Below are positions 25,276-34,838 of a stretch of 64,000 bases of DNA, piece after piece. Every line of letters begins with the position of its first letter. The stretch's first letter is position 1. A model generated the notes under the pieces. That model was given only the letters and a program-made list of their open reading frames with translations, was not told where the DNA came from and did not search any database. A program made the translations under genes and the position numbers. This DNA comes from Bacillota bacterium (GTDB taxonomy: Bacteria > Bacillota > Clostridia > Lachnospirales > Lachnospiraceae), in the NCBI GenBank assembly GCA_023395555.1, contig JAEWYQ010000004.1:62001-126000 (forward strand), written 5' to 3'.

Positions 25276-25659
25276 CTATTCTGCCTTGACGGCAATTGCC
25301 TCAATTTCTACCAGACCACCCTTGGGCAGCTTCGCTACCTGAACGCAGGAACGGGCAGGGGCTTCTCCCTGGAAATACCCGGCATAGATTGCATTTACTG
25401 TTGCAAAGTCATTCATATCCTGCAAAAATACGGTTGTCTTAATAACATCCTGATAGGTCAATCCCGCTTCCTTCAGAATCTCTCCCAGATTCTTCAGACT
25501 CAAATGAGCCTGGGCTTCCACACCTTCCGGCATCTCCCCGGTAACGGGATCCAGACCCAGCTGGCCGGAGGTAAACAGGAAATCGCCTGCCTTCACTGCA
25601 TGAACATAGGGTCCAACTGCTGCCGGCGCATTAGCCGCATTAATAACTTCTTTCTTCAT
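25276..25659 (-). CDS. ridA: RidA family enamine/imine deaminase
   Basis: A 127-residue Rid-family protein with the key residues of RidA: R103 in APARSCVQVAKLPKGG and E120 in VEIEAIAV. RidA hydrolyses reactive 2-aminoacrylate to pyruvate. This fits the island well, because YgeX, a PLP lyase that splits 2,3-diaminopropionate, passes through 2-aminoacrylate. AATGGAGATTATTT lies upstream of the ATG. The gene sits between hyuA and the TetR gene in the operon. Some Rid relatives act on purine-derived compounds (for example ureidoacrylate or carbamates), which is an alternative role here. Confidence 0.9.
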   Translation of the reverse strand: MKKEVINAANAPAAVGPYVHAVKAGDFLFTSGQLGLDPVTGEMPEGVEAQAHLSLKNLGEILKEAGLTYQDVIKTTVFLQDMNDFATVNAIYAGYFQGEAPARSCVQVAKLPKGGLVEIEAIAVKAE

Positions 25660-25751
25660 AAATAATCTCCATTCCGCCGGAATACTTCCGAATTGGCTTC
25701 CGGCATTTGTTTTTTATATTATCTGTCTTAATTAACACTCCGGTTCCCGCT

Positions 25752-27128
25752 TTAAAAGTCCTGTCTCGGTCCCCGGTGCACATAGCGTCCTTCCTTCTCC
25801 AGAAGCACTCTGCCCTTCTCCGCCACCACCTTACCCATTAACAGCACCTGGTCGGCACGGCCCTTTACGGCAAAGCCTTCATAAGGAGTATAATCGCATC
25901 TCTGAAGCTGTTCAGCGGCTGTAATCACTCCCTGATATTCCGGATCCCATATAACCAGATCCGCATCGCTGCCCTCCCGGATGGCGCCCTTCCTCGGATA
26001 CATTCCGAAAAGCTTTGCCGGGTTGGTGGACAGCACCGCACAGAGCTGCTCCTTCGTAATACGGTTCTCCGCCACTCCATAGGTGTACAGCAGGACGGGA
26101 CGATGCTCTACTCCGGGGATGCCATTGGGTATCCTGGAGAAGTCCTCTCTGCCCCTCTCCTTCTGTCCATGGAAATGAAAGCTGCAATGATCCGTTCCGA
26201 TGGTGTCAACCCGGTTCTTCTCCAAGGCCTTCCAGAGACACTCCATATCCTCCTTCTTGCGAAGGGGAGGGGACAGGATATATTTGGCACTTTCAAAGCC
26301 CTCCAGCCCGTATTTAGAATCCTCTAGCAAAAGGTATTGGGGACAGGTCTCCACATAGACCTTCTGTCCCTGGGCCCTGGCTGTCTCTACCACTTCATAG
26401 CCCTTTTTGGAGCTAAGATGTACAATATTAACCGGTGTTTCCGCCAGTCTCGCCACTGTCAGCAGCTGATGCACCGCATCCGCCTCCACCTCGTCGGGAC
26501 GGGACAGGGGATGTGCTTTGGGCGATAGATTCCCCATGGCCTTTTGCTCCCGGATCAGGGTATTCACCAGATCCCCATCCTCGCAATGGACTCCGATGAT
26601 TCCTCCTTCCTCCTCTACCGCCTTCAAAATCTCATACATCAGCCCCGAATTCACCTTAAGGTTGTCATAGGCCATGTACAGCTTGTAAGAGGTGATCCCT
26701 GCCCTGGTCATGTCCTTCAGTTCCTTCCTGGTATGCTCATTCCAGTCACTGATGGACATATGAAAACCGTAGTGGCAGGAGGACTTATCCCGGGCCCTTT
26801 CATGCCAGGCCTGGAGCGCTTCTTCCAAAGTCTCTCCCTTGTTCTGTGTGGCAAAATCCAATACCATGGTCGTTCCGCCGGCTACCGCCGCTCTGGATCC
26901 GGTCTCAAAATTATCCGCGGTAAAGAAATCCCCCGCATCCAGATCAAAATGTGTATGGGTATCAATAAATCCAGGGAAGATCAACTTTCCCGCCGCATCA
27001 ATGACTGTCTCACCCTGAGGGGATAGATTCTCCCCCAGCTCGGCTATGGTTTCCCCGTGGATACGAATATCCAATACGGCGCTTTTCTCGGCTGTTACAA
27101 CTACTCCGCCTTTTATTAAAAGATCCAT
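25752..27128 (-). CDS. hyuA: hydantoinase/dihydropyrimidinase-like amidohydrolase
   Basis: A 458-residue cyclic amidohydrolase with a two-metal centre: H58 and H60 in GFIDTHTHFDLD, K149 in TSYKLYMAYDN (the carboxylated lysine), H181 in VHCEDGDLV, the VHLSSKKGYE block near 240 and GTDHCSFHFHGQK near 315. It opens hydantoin, dihydropyrimidine or related ureide rings. In E. coli-type clusters the same gene (hyuA, formerly ygeZ) sits with ygeW-ygeY, ygfK and ssnA. Here it follows ygfK, with a 180-base gap that contains a strong inverted repeat. The probable role is to open a ring of the partly degraded purine (context inference). Confidence 0.9.
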   Translation of the reverse strand: MDLLIKGGVVVTAEKSAVLDIRIHGETIAELGENLSPQGETVIDAAGKLIFPGFIDTHTHFDLDAGDFFTADNFETGSRAAVAGGTTMVLDFATQNKGETLEEALQAWHERARDKSSCHYGFHMSISDWNEHTRKELKDMTRAGITSYKLYMAYDNLKVNSGLMYEILKAVEEEGGIIGVHCEDGDLVNTLIREQKAMGNLSPKAHPLSRPDEVEADAVHQLLTVARLAETPVNIVHLSSKKGYEVVETARAQGQKVYVETCPQYLLLEDSKYGLEGFESAKYILSPPLRKKEDMECLWKALEKNRVDTIGTDHCSFHFHGQKERGREDFSRIPNGIPGVEHRPVLLYTYGVAENRITKEQLCAVLSTNPAKLFGMYPRKGAIREGSDADLVIWDPEYQGVITAAEQLQRCDYTPYEGFAVKGRADQVLLMGKVVAEKGRVLLEKEGRYVHRGPRQDF

Positions 27129-27192
27129 ATTTACCCCATTTCTGCGCTGCTTTTATGGCTTTTCCCACGGTATACGCGGCTGTACGCAGGAA

Positions 27193-27225
27193 CAAGTTTG
27201 TGTGCGCAGCGCAGACACAAACTTG
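27193..27225. repeat. perfect 11-base inverted repeat between ygfK and hyuA
   Basis: CAAGTTTGTGT (27193-27203) and ACACAAACTTG (27215-27225) pair exactly around GCGCAGCGCAG, which can itself pair inside. No T-run follows on the leftward strand, so it is more likely an mRNA stabiliser, attenuator or operator than a terminator of the operon. Confidence 0.65.
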
Positions 27226-27307
27226 CTGTCAATGGCTTCCCGCCATCTCCCCTTCCTGCTCAGTTACAGTTATATTATCTTTTACTCCTAATTTCCATCC
27301 ACTCTGA

Positions 27308-30304
27308 TTATGCCAGCATCAGATAGCGATAATCCTCATAAACTGCCAGCATCAGCTTTCTGATATCCGCATACAGCCCGCTGGAGGTATCATACAGCCT
27401 CACATCCTGTACCTTATCCCCCAGTCTTACCCGGAACAGCGCCTTGTCCATATCCAAGGGAACGAAGCCCTGATTCTCGCTGTCTTCAAATTCCTCTATG
27501 GTTCTGAATAAGGTGAATTTCTCTTTGTAAGGAGAGCTGTCATAAGGACAGAAGCTGGTGCAGTTGCCGCATTCGTTGCACATATAATCCACATGAATGA
27601 TCTGTGCCATCCTGGCTCCCGGAACACGGACCGAGATATTGGCCCTGTTGGGACATACCTCCGTACATGCTTCACAGATCAGGTTGCATTCCAGACACCG
27701 GCTGCCCTCTTCCTTATCCTCGCCGGGCATTGCCAGATCACCCTTCTTCTCTGCGATCTCTTTTTCATCCAAAGGACTTACCAGAGCCGGTCTGGGCTCA
27801 ATTCCAAGAATCGCGTTCACCGCCTTGGAGGCATCCCGGATTGCTTCTACTACGGTTGCCGGGCCGTTGGCTCCGTCTCCCACTACATACACATGCTCCT
27901 CAGAGGATTCCATGGTAAGGGGATTCAGTTCGGCGACACCTCTGCTGGTGATCTTCAGGCCAAGTCCCTCATAGAAGGAAGCATCCACCTTTTCACCCAG
28001 TGAAGCAACTACCGTATCCACATCCAGCTCTATTATTTCCTCTGTTTCCACAGGCTTCTGTCTTCCGGAAGCGTCCATCTCACCCAGCACCATCTTATGG
28101 CAGATCAGCTTGCCGTCTCTATGTGCCACCGGTGCAAGGAGCTCCTCTAATTCTACACCATCTTCCAGTGCTAACTCAAGCTCTTCTTCATCCGCAGGCA
28201 TATATTTTACCGTACGGCGGTATACAATGGATACCTTCTCCACGCCCGGCATACGCTTCGCCGCTCTGGCTGCATCCATTGCAGTGTTGCCGGCGCCGAT
28301 AACAGCCACGTTCCTGCCCAGCTTCAGCGTCTCGGGACGATTCCGGCAGGCCTCCAGGAACTCAATTGCGTTGATTTCCTTATCACATTCAATGCCAAGG
28401 GGCGTTCCCTTGTTGGCGCCCACAGCCAGGATAATATATTCAAAGCCCGCATCCTTAAGCTCCTTCAGATCATGGATGGGATGGTTGAATTCAAACTTGG
28501 CACCCATGGCCTTAGTCAGGCTGACATCCTTCTCCACGTCCTCGCTGGGAATACGGAATTCCGGCACGATATATCTTACGATACCGCCTGCCTGAGCCCG
28601 CTTCTCAAATACGGTAACCTGGGCTCCTTCTCTTGCCAGGAAGAATGCGCTGGCAATTCCGCCTGCACCGGCACCGACTACGGCAACCTTCTTATCCTTA
28701 AACCGGCCGGAGGGCTTCAATTCCTTCACCAGCTCATCATAGCCCTTCTTCGCCGCCACCAGCTTCGCCCCGCGGATCTGTATGGATTCCTCATAGAAAT
28801 TACGGGTACATTTATTCATACAGGTATGGCTGCAGATGGTTCCTGTAATAAAAGGAAGTGCGTTCTTGTCGGTAATTACCCGGAGAGCCTCCAGGTATTC
28901 GCCGTCCCTCACCAGCTTAAGATAGGTGGGAACATCCTGGTGGATGGGACACTGCCTGTTACAGGGCGCCATAAAGCAGTCGATCAGCGGAACCTTATCC
29001 ACGCTCTTCCTGGAAGGCAGGGGCTTTAAGCTCTTGGTATAATGCTTATCCGTCATGACCTCGCTGACCAGCTTCTCCAGCCCTGCTACGTCAACTCCGT
29101 CAAACTCCTTATATTCCATCGCATCCAGCTTCCTGGCGATCTGTGTTCCTCTCTGGTAGCCACCTGTCTTAAGATAGGTGGTAGCCATGGTAACCGGCCA
29201 GATTCCAAGCCCGAACAGCTGGTCAATATTAAAGTAATCCGCTCCTCCCGAATAGGAGATGCGAAGCTTTCCTTCAAAAGCCCTGGACAGCTTCAGTGCC
29301 ACCGACAGGGAGAGCGCGCACAGGGCGCGGCCCGACATGTACATCTCCTCGCTGGGCAGTTCATTCCGGGTAACATCCACGGGGAAGGTATTGGTCAGCT
29401 TCACGCCAAATTCCAGTCCCTCCTTATCTGCCAGGCTCCGGAGCCGTCCCAGCATGGGAACCGCATCCTCGAACTGCAGATCATCCTTGAAGTGGAAATC
29501 ACCGAAGGCTACATAATCATATCCCATGCTGTCCATAATGTCCCTGGCCGCCTCATAGCCCAGCAGCGTCGGGTTGCATTTCACATAGGTGTTCAGATGC
29601 TTTTCCTTCAGCAGATAGGAGGCAATGCTCTCAATCTCCTGGGGAGGACACCCGTGAAGGGTGGACACGGTAACGGAGGTGCATACCTTCGGGGAAATGC
29701 TCTCGATATAGGCCTTATCCACCTTTTCAAAACGGTCTGCATTCTCCAGAAGATAATCCATGCATTCCCGCCATATGGGAGCCTTGCGGGCATCCATAAT
29801 ATGATTGATAAAGGTGTCGATCTTCTCTGATTTAATACCGGCCAGGTCATAGCCGACACTCATATTGAATACAAAGCCGTCCTCCGCGCCCAGGCCGAAC
29901 TCCCTGCTGATAATCTTAAGGGCAATCCAGCCCTTGATATATTCATCCAATGCCTCCGGTACCCGAAGCTCCGTGGACCACTCACAGTTATAGCACTCAT
30001 CCTCTGCCAGAATACAGGGCTTGTTTACAGGAAGGTCCTCTCCGTCCAGGATCTGAACCGTCTTCAGCTCGAAGAAGCGGTTGCCTGCATAATAGGCCGC
30101 GACAATATTCTGGGCCAGCTGGGTACCCGGACCGGCAGCCGGACCAAAAGGAGTCTCCAGCTTCTCACCGAAGATGTGCAATACCTTGTCTCCCTTCTTT
30201 ACAAAGGGTCTGCGAACTCCGAATACCCTTCCTGTTTCCTTCTTCTCTGTCATGATCCAATCCATCAAATTATGAAATGGAATCGGTGTCATTCTATCTC
30301 CCAT
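27308..30304 (-). CDS. ygfK: YgfK family flavin/Fe-S oxidoreductase
   Basis: A 998-residue multidomain redox protein. Order: residues 1-430, a dihydroorotate/dihydropyrimidine dehydrogenase-like FMN barrel (ETPFGPAAGPGTQLAQNI, SVTVSTLHGCPPQEIE); 450-540, Fe-S cluster region with FMAPCNRQCPIHQD and ICSHTCMNKCTRNF; 550-850, two dinucleotide-binding loops like the glutamate synthase small subunit (VAVVGAGAGGIASAFF and VAVIGAGNTAMDAARA); 870-1000, four-cysteine clusters (CLECNLICEACTEVCPNRA and CNECGNCTSFCPYD). E. coli YgfK was first named a selenate reductase subunit, but it belongs to the anaerobic purine cluster. The build is that of an NAD(P)H-driven reductase, so it could supply or accept electrons for a ring-reducing step. 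AGGAGGATAAG precedes the ATG. Confidence 0.93.
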   Translation of the reverse strand: MGDRMTPIPFHNLMDWIMTEKKETGRVFGVRRPFVKKGDKVLHIFGEKLETPFGPAAGPGTQLAQNIVAAYYAGNRFFELKTVQILDGEDLPVNKPCILAEDECYNCEWSTELRVPEALDEYIKGWIALKIISREFGLGAEDGFVFNMSVGYDLAGIKSEKIDTFINHIMDARKAPIWRECMDYLLENADRFEKVDKAYIESISPKVCTSVTVSTLHGCPPQEIESIASYLLKEKHLNTYVKCNPTLLGYEAARDIMDSMGYDYVAFGDFHFKDDLQFEDAVPMLGRLRSLADKEGLEFGVKLTNTFPVDVTRNELPSEEMYMSGRALCALSLSVALKLSRAFEGKLRISYSGGADYFNIDQLFGLGIWPVTMATTYLKTGGYQRGTQIARKLDAMEYKEFDGVDVAGLEKLVSEVMTDKHYTKSLKPLPSRKSVDKVPLIDCFMAPCNRQCPIHQDVPTYLKLVRDGEYLEALRVITDKNALPFITGTICSHTCMNKCTRNFYEESIQIRGAKLVAAKKGYDELVKELKPSGRFKDKKVAVVGAGAGGIASAFFLAREGAQVTVFEKRAQAGGIVRYIVPEFRIPSEDVEKDVSLTKAMGAKFEFNHPIHDLKELKDAGFEYIILAVGANKGTPLGIECDKEINAIEFLEACRNRPETLKLGRNVAVIGAGNTAMDAARAAKRMPGVEKVSIVYRRTVKYMPADEEELELALEDGVELEELLAPVAHRDGKLICHKMVLGEMDASGRQKPVETEEIIELDVDTVVASLGEKVDASFYEGLGLKITSRGVAELNPLTMESSEEHVYVVGDGANGPATVVEAIRDASKAVNAILGIEPRPALVSPLDEKEIAEKKGDLAMPGEDKEEGSRCLECNLICEACTEVCPNRANISVRVPGARMAQIIHVDYMCNECGNCTSFCPYDSSPYKEKFTLFRTIEEFEDSENQGFVPLDMDKALFRVRLGDKVQDVRLYDTSSGLYADIRKLMLAVYEDYRYLMLA

Positions 30305-30322
30305 TCTCTTATCCTCCTAATC

Positions 30323-31654
30323 TTATCCATTAATGCTTTCTGCAAGAAGCTGTGCCTGCTGCCTGCAATCTGCCATAGCCTTTGCTTCATCAATATGAAG
30401 GAGCTGACGATCCTTCATTAAAACCTTGCCGTTGATCATCGTGGTGACCACCTTGCTGCCATTTAATCCAAATACCATATGGCTGTTGATATTATTGGCA
30501 GTAAGGGGTGTCAGCGGATCATAATCCGCTACAATGATATCCGCAGCGGCGTCTTCCTTAAGAACACCCAGAGGTGTCTCAAAGTACCTGTTTGCAATCC
30601 TTGCATTGCCCTCAAAGAGCATGGCCGGAACCTCGCTCCAGGCCGCGTTGGCATCGCAGAGATGATGCTTATGCAGCACATTGGCAACCTTGTAGGATTC
30701 AAACATATCATTGGTATATCCATCCGTTCCCAGTCCGGTGAGAATTCCCCTGTGGAAGATCTCCATGGTGGGAGGGCAGCCGCAGGCATTGCCCATATTG
30801 GACTCCGGATTATGAACCACCATAGTATCCGTTTCCTTCAGCAGCTCCATCTCCTGGGCATTCACATAGATACAATGGGCGGTGATGGTCTTCGGTCCCA
30901 GGATACCCACATCCATTAAACGGTTCACAATACGCTTGCCGTGGTTCTTAAGAGACGCATGAAGATCCTCAATGCCTTCTGCAACATGAATATGATACCC
31001 TACTGTCTCCGGCGTATTCTCCCTGCAGAAAGCGAAGGTGCTGTCAGAGATGGTAAAGGCGGCATGCATTCCCATCATGCCCTTCACCATATCATCCGTC
31101 TGCTTCTGGGCATACCGGATAAATTCCGCATTCTCCTTGACGCTGGCCCTCATCTTCTCTTCCCCGTCACGGTCGGATACCTCGTAACACAGACAGGTCC
31201 TTACTCCCAGCTCCTTAGCGGCCTCCGCGATAGTGAACAGGCTGTTCTCGATGCTTCCGAAGCTGGCATGATGGTCAAATACCGTGGTGACGCCGTTCTT
31301 AATACAGTCGATATAAGTAGCGATTGCGCTCTGCCTGGTCTGCTCCAGGGTAAGATGGCGGTCAATGGTCCACCAGAGCCCGTCAAGGATGTCCAGGAAG
31401 CCCTCCGGATTGTAATTGTTAATTGCCAGACCCCTTGCCATGGCACTGTAAATATGGTTGTGAGTATTAATCAGCCCCGGCATAATCAAGCCGCCTCCGG
31501 CATCCACCCACTCAGCATCCGGATACTCCTTCTTCAGCTCCTCCGTGCTTCCCACCTTGCGTATCCGGGTTCCGTCCGTCAGTACGGCTCCGTTTTCAAC
31601 CAAAGGCCGCCGGGCATCCCGTGTAATTACTCTTCCGTTACCAATTAATATCAT
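30323..31654 (-). CDS. ssnA: SsnA family aminohydrolase
   Basis: A 443-residue metal-dependent amidohydrolase of the adenine/guanine deaminase-like group: H65 and H67 in LINTHNHIYSAMARG, then HIHVAEG, ITAHCIYVNAQE and LGTDGYTNDMF, which give the mononuclear metal site and the catalytic acid. I use the ATG at 31654, with AAAGGAG upstream, giving a length next to the 442 residues of E. coli SsnA; an earlier in-frame start would add 16 atypical residues. SsnA is always found with ygfK and the selenium-type hydroxylase and is implicated in ring deamination in urate degradation, though its exact substrate is unsettled. It is the first gene of the leftward operon. Confidence 0.9.
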   Translation of the reverse strand: MILIGNGRVITRDARRPLVENGAVLTDGTRIRKVGSTEELKKEYPDAEWVDAGGGLIMPGLINTHNHIYSAMARGLAINNYNPEGFLDILDGLWWTIDRHLTLEQTRQSAIATYIDCIKNGVTTVFDHHASFGSIENSLFTIAEAAKELGVRTCLCYEVSDRDGEEKMRASVKENAEFIRYAQKQTDDMVKGMMGMHAAFTISDSTFAFCRENTPETVGYHIHVAEGIEDLHASLKNHGKRIVNRLMDVGILGPKTITAHCIYVNAQEMELLKETDTMVVHNPESNMGNACGCPPTMEIFHRGILTGLGTDGYTNDMFESYKVANVLHKHHLCDANAAWSEVPAMLFEGNARIANRYFETPLGVLKEDAAADIIVADYDPLTPLTANNINSHMVFGLNGSKVVTTMINGKVLMKDRQLLHIDEAKAMADCRQQAQLLAESING

Positions 31655-32213
31655 GATAATGATCTCCTTTCTTTCTGCTGATGAAAAGTCTTGGTTTTCC
31701 ACAGCTGTTGTATGAATTGTATAGTTTGTTTGATCAGTCGATCTAATTTGCTTTTTAAAAAAATAAAACTAAACAATTACTTTCACCCCAAAATTTCCAT
31801 TCATTGTAGTTTATGCACAATGATCTGCTATTTATTTGTCTAATATGCATAGTTTAGCGTATTATATTTTATACTATTATAGTTTATCACTAACATAATG
31901 TAAAATCAAATAAAATTACAAAAAAATTAAAAATTTTATTTTTTCAAGAAAATGTATTGATTTTTTCTTTTAATATGCTATGATGATTCCATAGATATGC
32001 TCTGAGGATCAAATGCGGGTCAAAAGCACTAAAAATACCTTTATCAAGATTTTAACACTTATACCGCATGCATGAAGATCCAATCTTTTTCTCATAATAA
32101 GAAATGTATTCAAAGAAAGCATACCCGCTTTTCCAAATCTCATACCTGCAATTAGGGATTCGGCAAAGCATCTCGCAATCACAAATGTTACATATTTTAA
32201 TTAGGAGGTAATC
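31655..32213. other. 560-base divergent control region of the purine island
   Basis: Very AT-rich and without genes. It contains four copies of TAGTTT: TAGTTTG at 31722-31728 and TAGTTTA at 31807-31813, 31850-31856 and 31880-31886, spaced 43 and 30 bases, close to whole turns of DNA. A rightward promoter lies at 31957-31984. Leftward -10-like TATAAT boxes are abundant and I cannot choose one. The rightward leader of about 220 bases has no riboswitch that I recognise. Confidence 0.6.
31957..31984 (+). promoter_or_regulatory. putative promoter of the ygeX operon
   Basis: TTGATT (31957-31962) and TATGAT (31979-31984), spacer 16. It would give a 5' leader of about 220 bases before ygeX. Confidence 0.5.
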
Positions 32214-33422
32214 ATGGATAAGATCAAATGGATTCAGAACACTATGCCCAAAACCGCCGATGCTAATCTCAAGGTCATGGACCTGAACGAGGTACGTAAG
32301 GCCCATGACTTTCATCAGACGATCCCCGGTTATGCAAAGACCCCCCTTGCCGCTCTGCCCCATATGGCTGACTATCTGGGACTGGGGAAGGTATATGTGA
32401 AGGATGAATCTTATCGTTTCGGATTAAACGCTTTCAAGGTTCTGGGCGGTTCCTTCGCTATGGCCCGCTACATCGCACAGAAGACCAACCGTGATGTGTC
32501 CGAGCTGGATTTCAAGACCTTGACCAGCGATAAGCTGAGAGAGGAATTCGGACAGGCAACCTTCTTTACCGCTACCGATGGCAATCACGGCCGCGGAGTT
32601 GCATGGGCTGCCAACCGCTTGAAGCAGAAGGCTGTTGTCTATATGCCGAAGGGCTCCACCCAGACAAGGCTGGATAATATTAAGGCAGAAGGTGCTACCG
32701 CAACCATCGAAGAAGTGAATTATGATGAGTGTGTCCGCATGGCTGCCGCCGCTGCCGCCAAGACGCCTAACGGCGTGGTAGTTCAGGATACCGCATGGCC
32801 CGGTTACGAGGAGATCCCCTCCTGGATCATGCAGGGTTACGGCACTATGGCAATGGAAGCAAGCGAACAGCTGGAAGAAGCCGGCACCGACCGCCCTACT
32901 CATGTATTTGTTCAAGCGGGTGTCGGTTCCCTGGCCGGAGCGGTACAGGGATATTTCGCCAACAAGTATCCCGAGAATCCTCCCACGGTAGTTGTTGTGG
33001 AAGCCGATGCCGCAGCCTGTCTGTATAAGGGTGCCGTAGCCGGTGACGGGGAAGAATATTTTGTAGAAGGCGATATGCAGACCATCATGGCCGGTCTGGC
33101 CTGCGGTGAGCCCAACACCACCTCCTGGGATATTCTGAAGAACCATGTGGCCGTATTCGTAGCTGCTCCCGACTGGGTTGCCGCCAAAGCCATGAGAATG
33201 CTCAGCGCTCCTATCAAGGGTGATCCCCAGGTGGTATCCGGTGAATCCGGAGCCGCTCCCTTCGGTGTATTAGTGGAGATCATGACCAACCCCGAACTGG
33301 CCGATTTGAAAAAAGAGTTAAAACTGGACGAAAACTCCAAGGTACTTTTATTCTCAACAGAAGGCGATACCGATCCCGACCGCTATAAGGAAATCGTATG
33401 GGACGGACAACAATATTTTTAA
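32214..33422 (+). CDS. ygeX: diaminopropionate ammonia-lyase
   Basis: A 402-residue PLP enzyme that splits 2,3-diaminopropionate to pyruvate and two ammonia. The PLP lysine is K75 in GLNAFKVLGGS; the substrate loop TDGNHGRGVAWAA (121-133) and VQAGVGSLAGAVQGYF, the phosphate loop, are present. The length equals that of E. coli YgeX (398). A very strong ribosome site (TTAGGAGG) precedes the ATG. It is the first gene of the rightward operon, 12 bases before ygeY. In the urate pathway it makes the pyruvate that is fermented to short-chain acids. The 2-aminoacrylate released during catalysis is the likely client of the island's RidA. Confidence 0.96.
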   Translation: MDKIKWIQNTMPKTADANLKVMDLNEVRKAHDFHQTIPGYAKTPLAALPHMADYLGLGKVYVKDESYRFGLNAFKVLGGSFAMARYIAQKTNRDVSELDFKTLTSDKLREEFGQATFFTATDGNHGRGVAWAANRLKQKAVVYMPKGSTQTRLDNIKAEGATATIEEVNYDECVRMAAAAAAKTPNGVVVQDTAWPGYEEIPSWIMQGYGTMAMEASEQLEEAGTDRPTHVFVQAGVGSLAGAVQGYFANKYPENPPTVVVVEADAAACLYKGAVAGDGEEYFVEGDMQTIMAGLACGEPNTTSWDILKNHVAVFVAAPDWVAAKAMRMLSAPIKGDPQVVSGESGAAPFGVLVEIMTNPELADLKKELKLDENSKVLLFSTEGDTDPDRYKEIVWDGQQYF

Positions 33423-33434
33423 GGAGGAAATAAC

Positions 33435-34739
33435 ATGGATTTCAACAAAATCAAACAAGCATCCGAAGGCTATTTACCCGCAATGACCAAGTTCTTAAGG
33501 GAACTGGTGGCAATTCCCGGCGAGAGCTGCGGCGAAGAAGGACATATAAAGCGTATTGAGGCCGAGATGAACGCCGTTGGCTTTGATAAGGTTGTCATCG
33601 ATCCTATGGGTAATATCCTTGGATACATGGGCAGCGGTGAGAAGCTCATCGGCTTTGACGCCCACATCGATACTGTTGGTATCGGCAACCGCGCCAACTG
33701 GAAGTTCGATCCCTACGAGGGCTATGAGGACGATACAGAGATCGGCGGACGCGGCACCTCCGATCAGTTAGGCGGCATTGTATCCGCCGTATACGGCGCA
33801 AAGATCATGAAGGATCTGGGCCTGTTGAGCGACAAGTACACCGTACTGGTTACCGGTACCGTTCAGGAAGAGGATTGCGACGGCCTGTGCTGGCAGTATA
33901 TTATTAATGAAGATAAGGTAAGACCGGATTTCGTAGTATCCACCGAGCCCACCGACGGCGGCATCTACCGCGGGCAGCGCGGACGTATGGAGATCCGCAT
34001 TGACGTTCAGGGTGTTTCCTGTCACGGTTCCGCTCCGGAGCGCGGTGACAACGCAATCTACAAGATGGCTGATATTCTTCAGAACGTTCGTGACCTCAAC
34101 GAGAACGACGCTGCAGATGACAAGGAAATCAAAGGTCTGGTTAAGATGCTGGACGAGAAGTTCAATGATCAGTGGAAGGAAGCCCGTTTCTTAGGACGCG
34201 GTACCGTAACCACCTCCGAGATCTTCTTCACCTCCCCCAGCCGCTGTGCAGTTGCCGACTCCTGTTCCGTATCCCTTGACCGCCGCATGACCGCAGGCGA
34301 GACCTGGGAGAGCTGCTTAGAGGAGATCCGTCAGCTTCCTTTCGTTAAGAAATATAATGCACAGGTAAGTATGTACCAGTATGACAGACCCAGCTACACC
34401 AACTTGGTATATCCCATCGAATGCTACTTCCCTACCTGGGTTATCCCGGAGGATCATGCCGTTACCAAGGCAATGGAAGAAGCTTACACCAATCTCTACG
34501 GAACTACCCGCAGCGGTGCTCCGGATGCAGATGCCATGAGAAAGGCCCGTCCCCTTACCGACAAATGGACCTTCTCTACCAACGGTGTTTCCATCATGGG
34601 ACGCAACGGCATCCCCTGCATCGGCTTCGGCCCCGGCGCAGAGGCTCAGGCTCATGCTCCCAACGAGAAGACCTACAAAGAAGATCTGGTAAAATGCGCG
34701 GCAGTTTACGCAGCCCTTCCCACACTGTACTGCAAATAG
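33435..34739 (+). CDS. ygeY: YgeY family M20 metallohydrolase
   Basis: A 434-residue M20-type zinc hydrolase. Metal ligands are visible: H77 with D79 in [11 protein letters not shown]110 in [11 protein letters not shown]145-E146 in [10 protein letters not shown] and a late His in AQAHAPNEK. Members of this YgeY group are tied to selenium-dependent molybdenum hydroxylases across genomes; they are thought to hydrolyse an amide or ureide bond and release diaminopropionate or a carbamoylated form. The ATG has AAGGAGG upstream. Spacing to ygeX is 12 bases and to ygeW about 100. Confidence 0.93.
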   Translation: MDFNKIKQASEGYLPAMTKFLRELVAIPGESCGEEGHIKRIEAEMNAVGFDKVVIDPMGNILGYMGSGEKLIGFDAHIDTVGIGNRANWKFDPYEGYEDDTEIGGRGTSDQLGGIVSAVYGAKIMKDLGLLSDKYTVLVTGTVQEEDCDGLCWQYIINEDKVRPDFVVSTEPTDGGIYRGQRGRMEIRIDVQGVSCHGSAPERGDNAIYKMADILQNVRDLNENDAADDKEIKGLVKMLDEKFNDQWKEARFLGRGTVTTSEIFFTSPSRCAVADSCSVSLDRRMTAGETWESCLEEIRQLPFVKKYNAQVSMYQYDRPSYTNLVYPIECYFPTWVIPEDHAVTKAMEEAYTNLYGTTRSGAPDADAMRKARPLTDKWTFSTNGVSIMGRNGIPCIGFGPGAEAQAHAPNEKTYKEDLVKCAAVYAALPTLYCK

Positions 34740-34838
34740 CAGTACCGGGACATTACAGAATGCTTTAAGCAGTTAATTAATCATAAAATATGTGTAATCA
34801 TCAAAGAGGGATTACACCCAATAGAAAAGGAGATATGT

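Noticed and set aside
31985..32213. Purine/guanine or xanthine riboswitch ahead of ygeX
   Set aside because: The conserved core sequences of the purine riboswitches are not found; only short complementary stretches are present.
32052..32363. 103-codon open frame (minus) in the ygeX leader
   Set aside because: Antisense to ygeX with no start signal; ygeX itself is clear.
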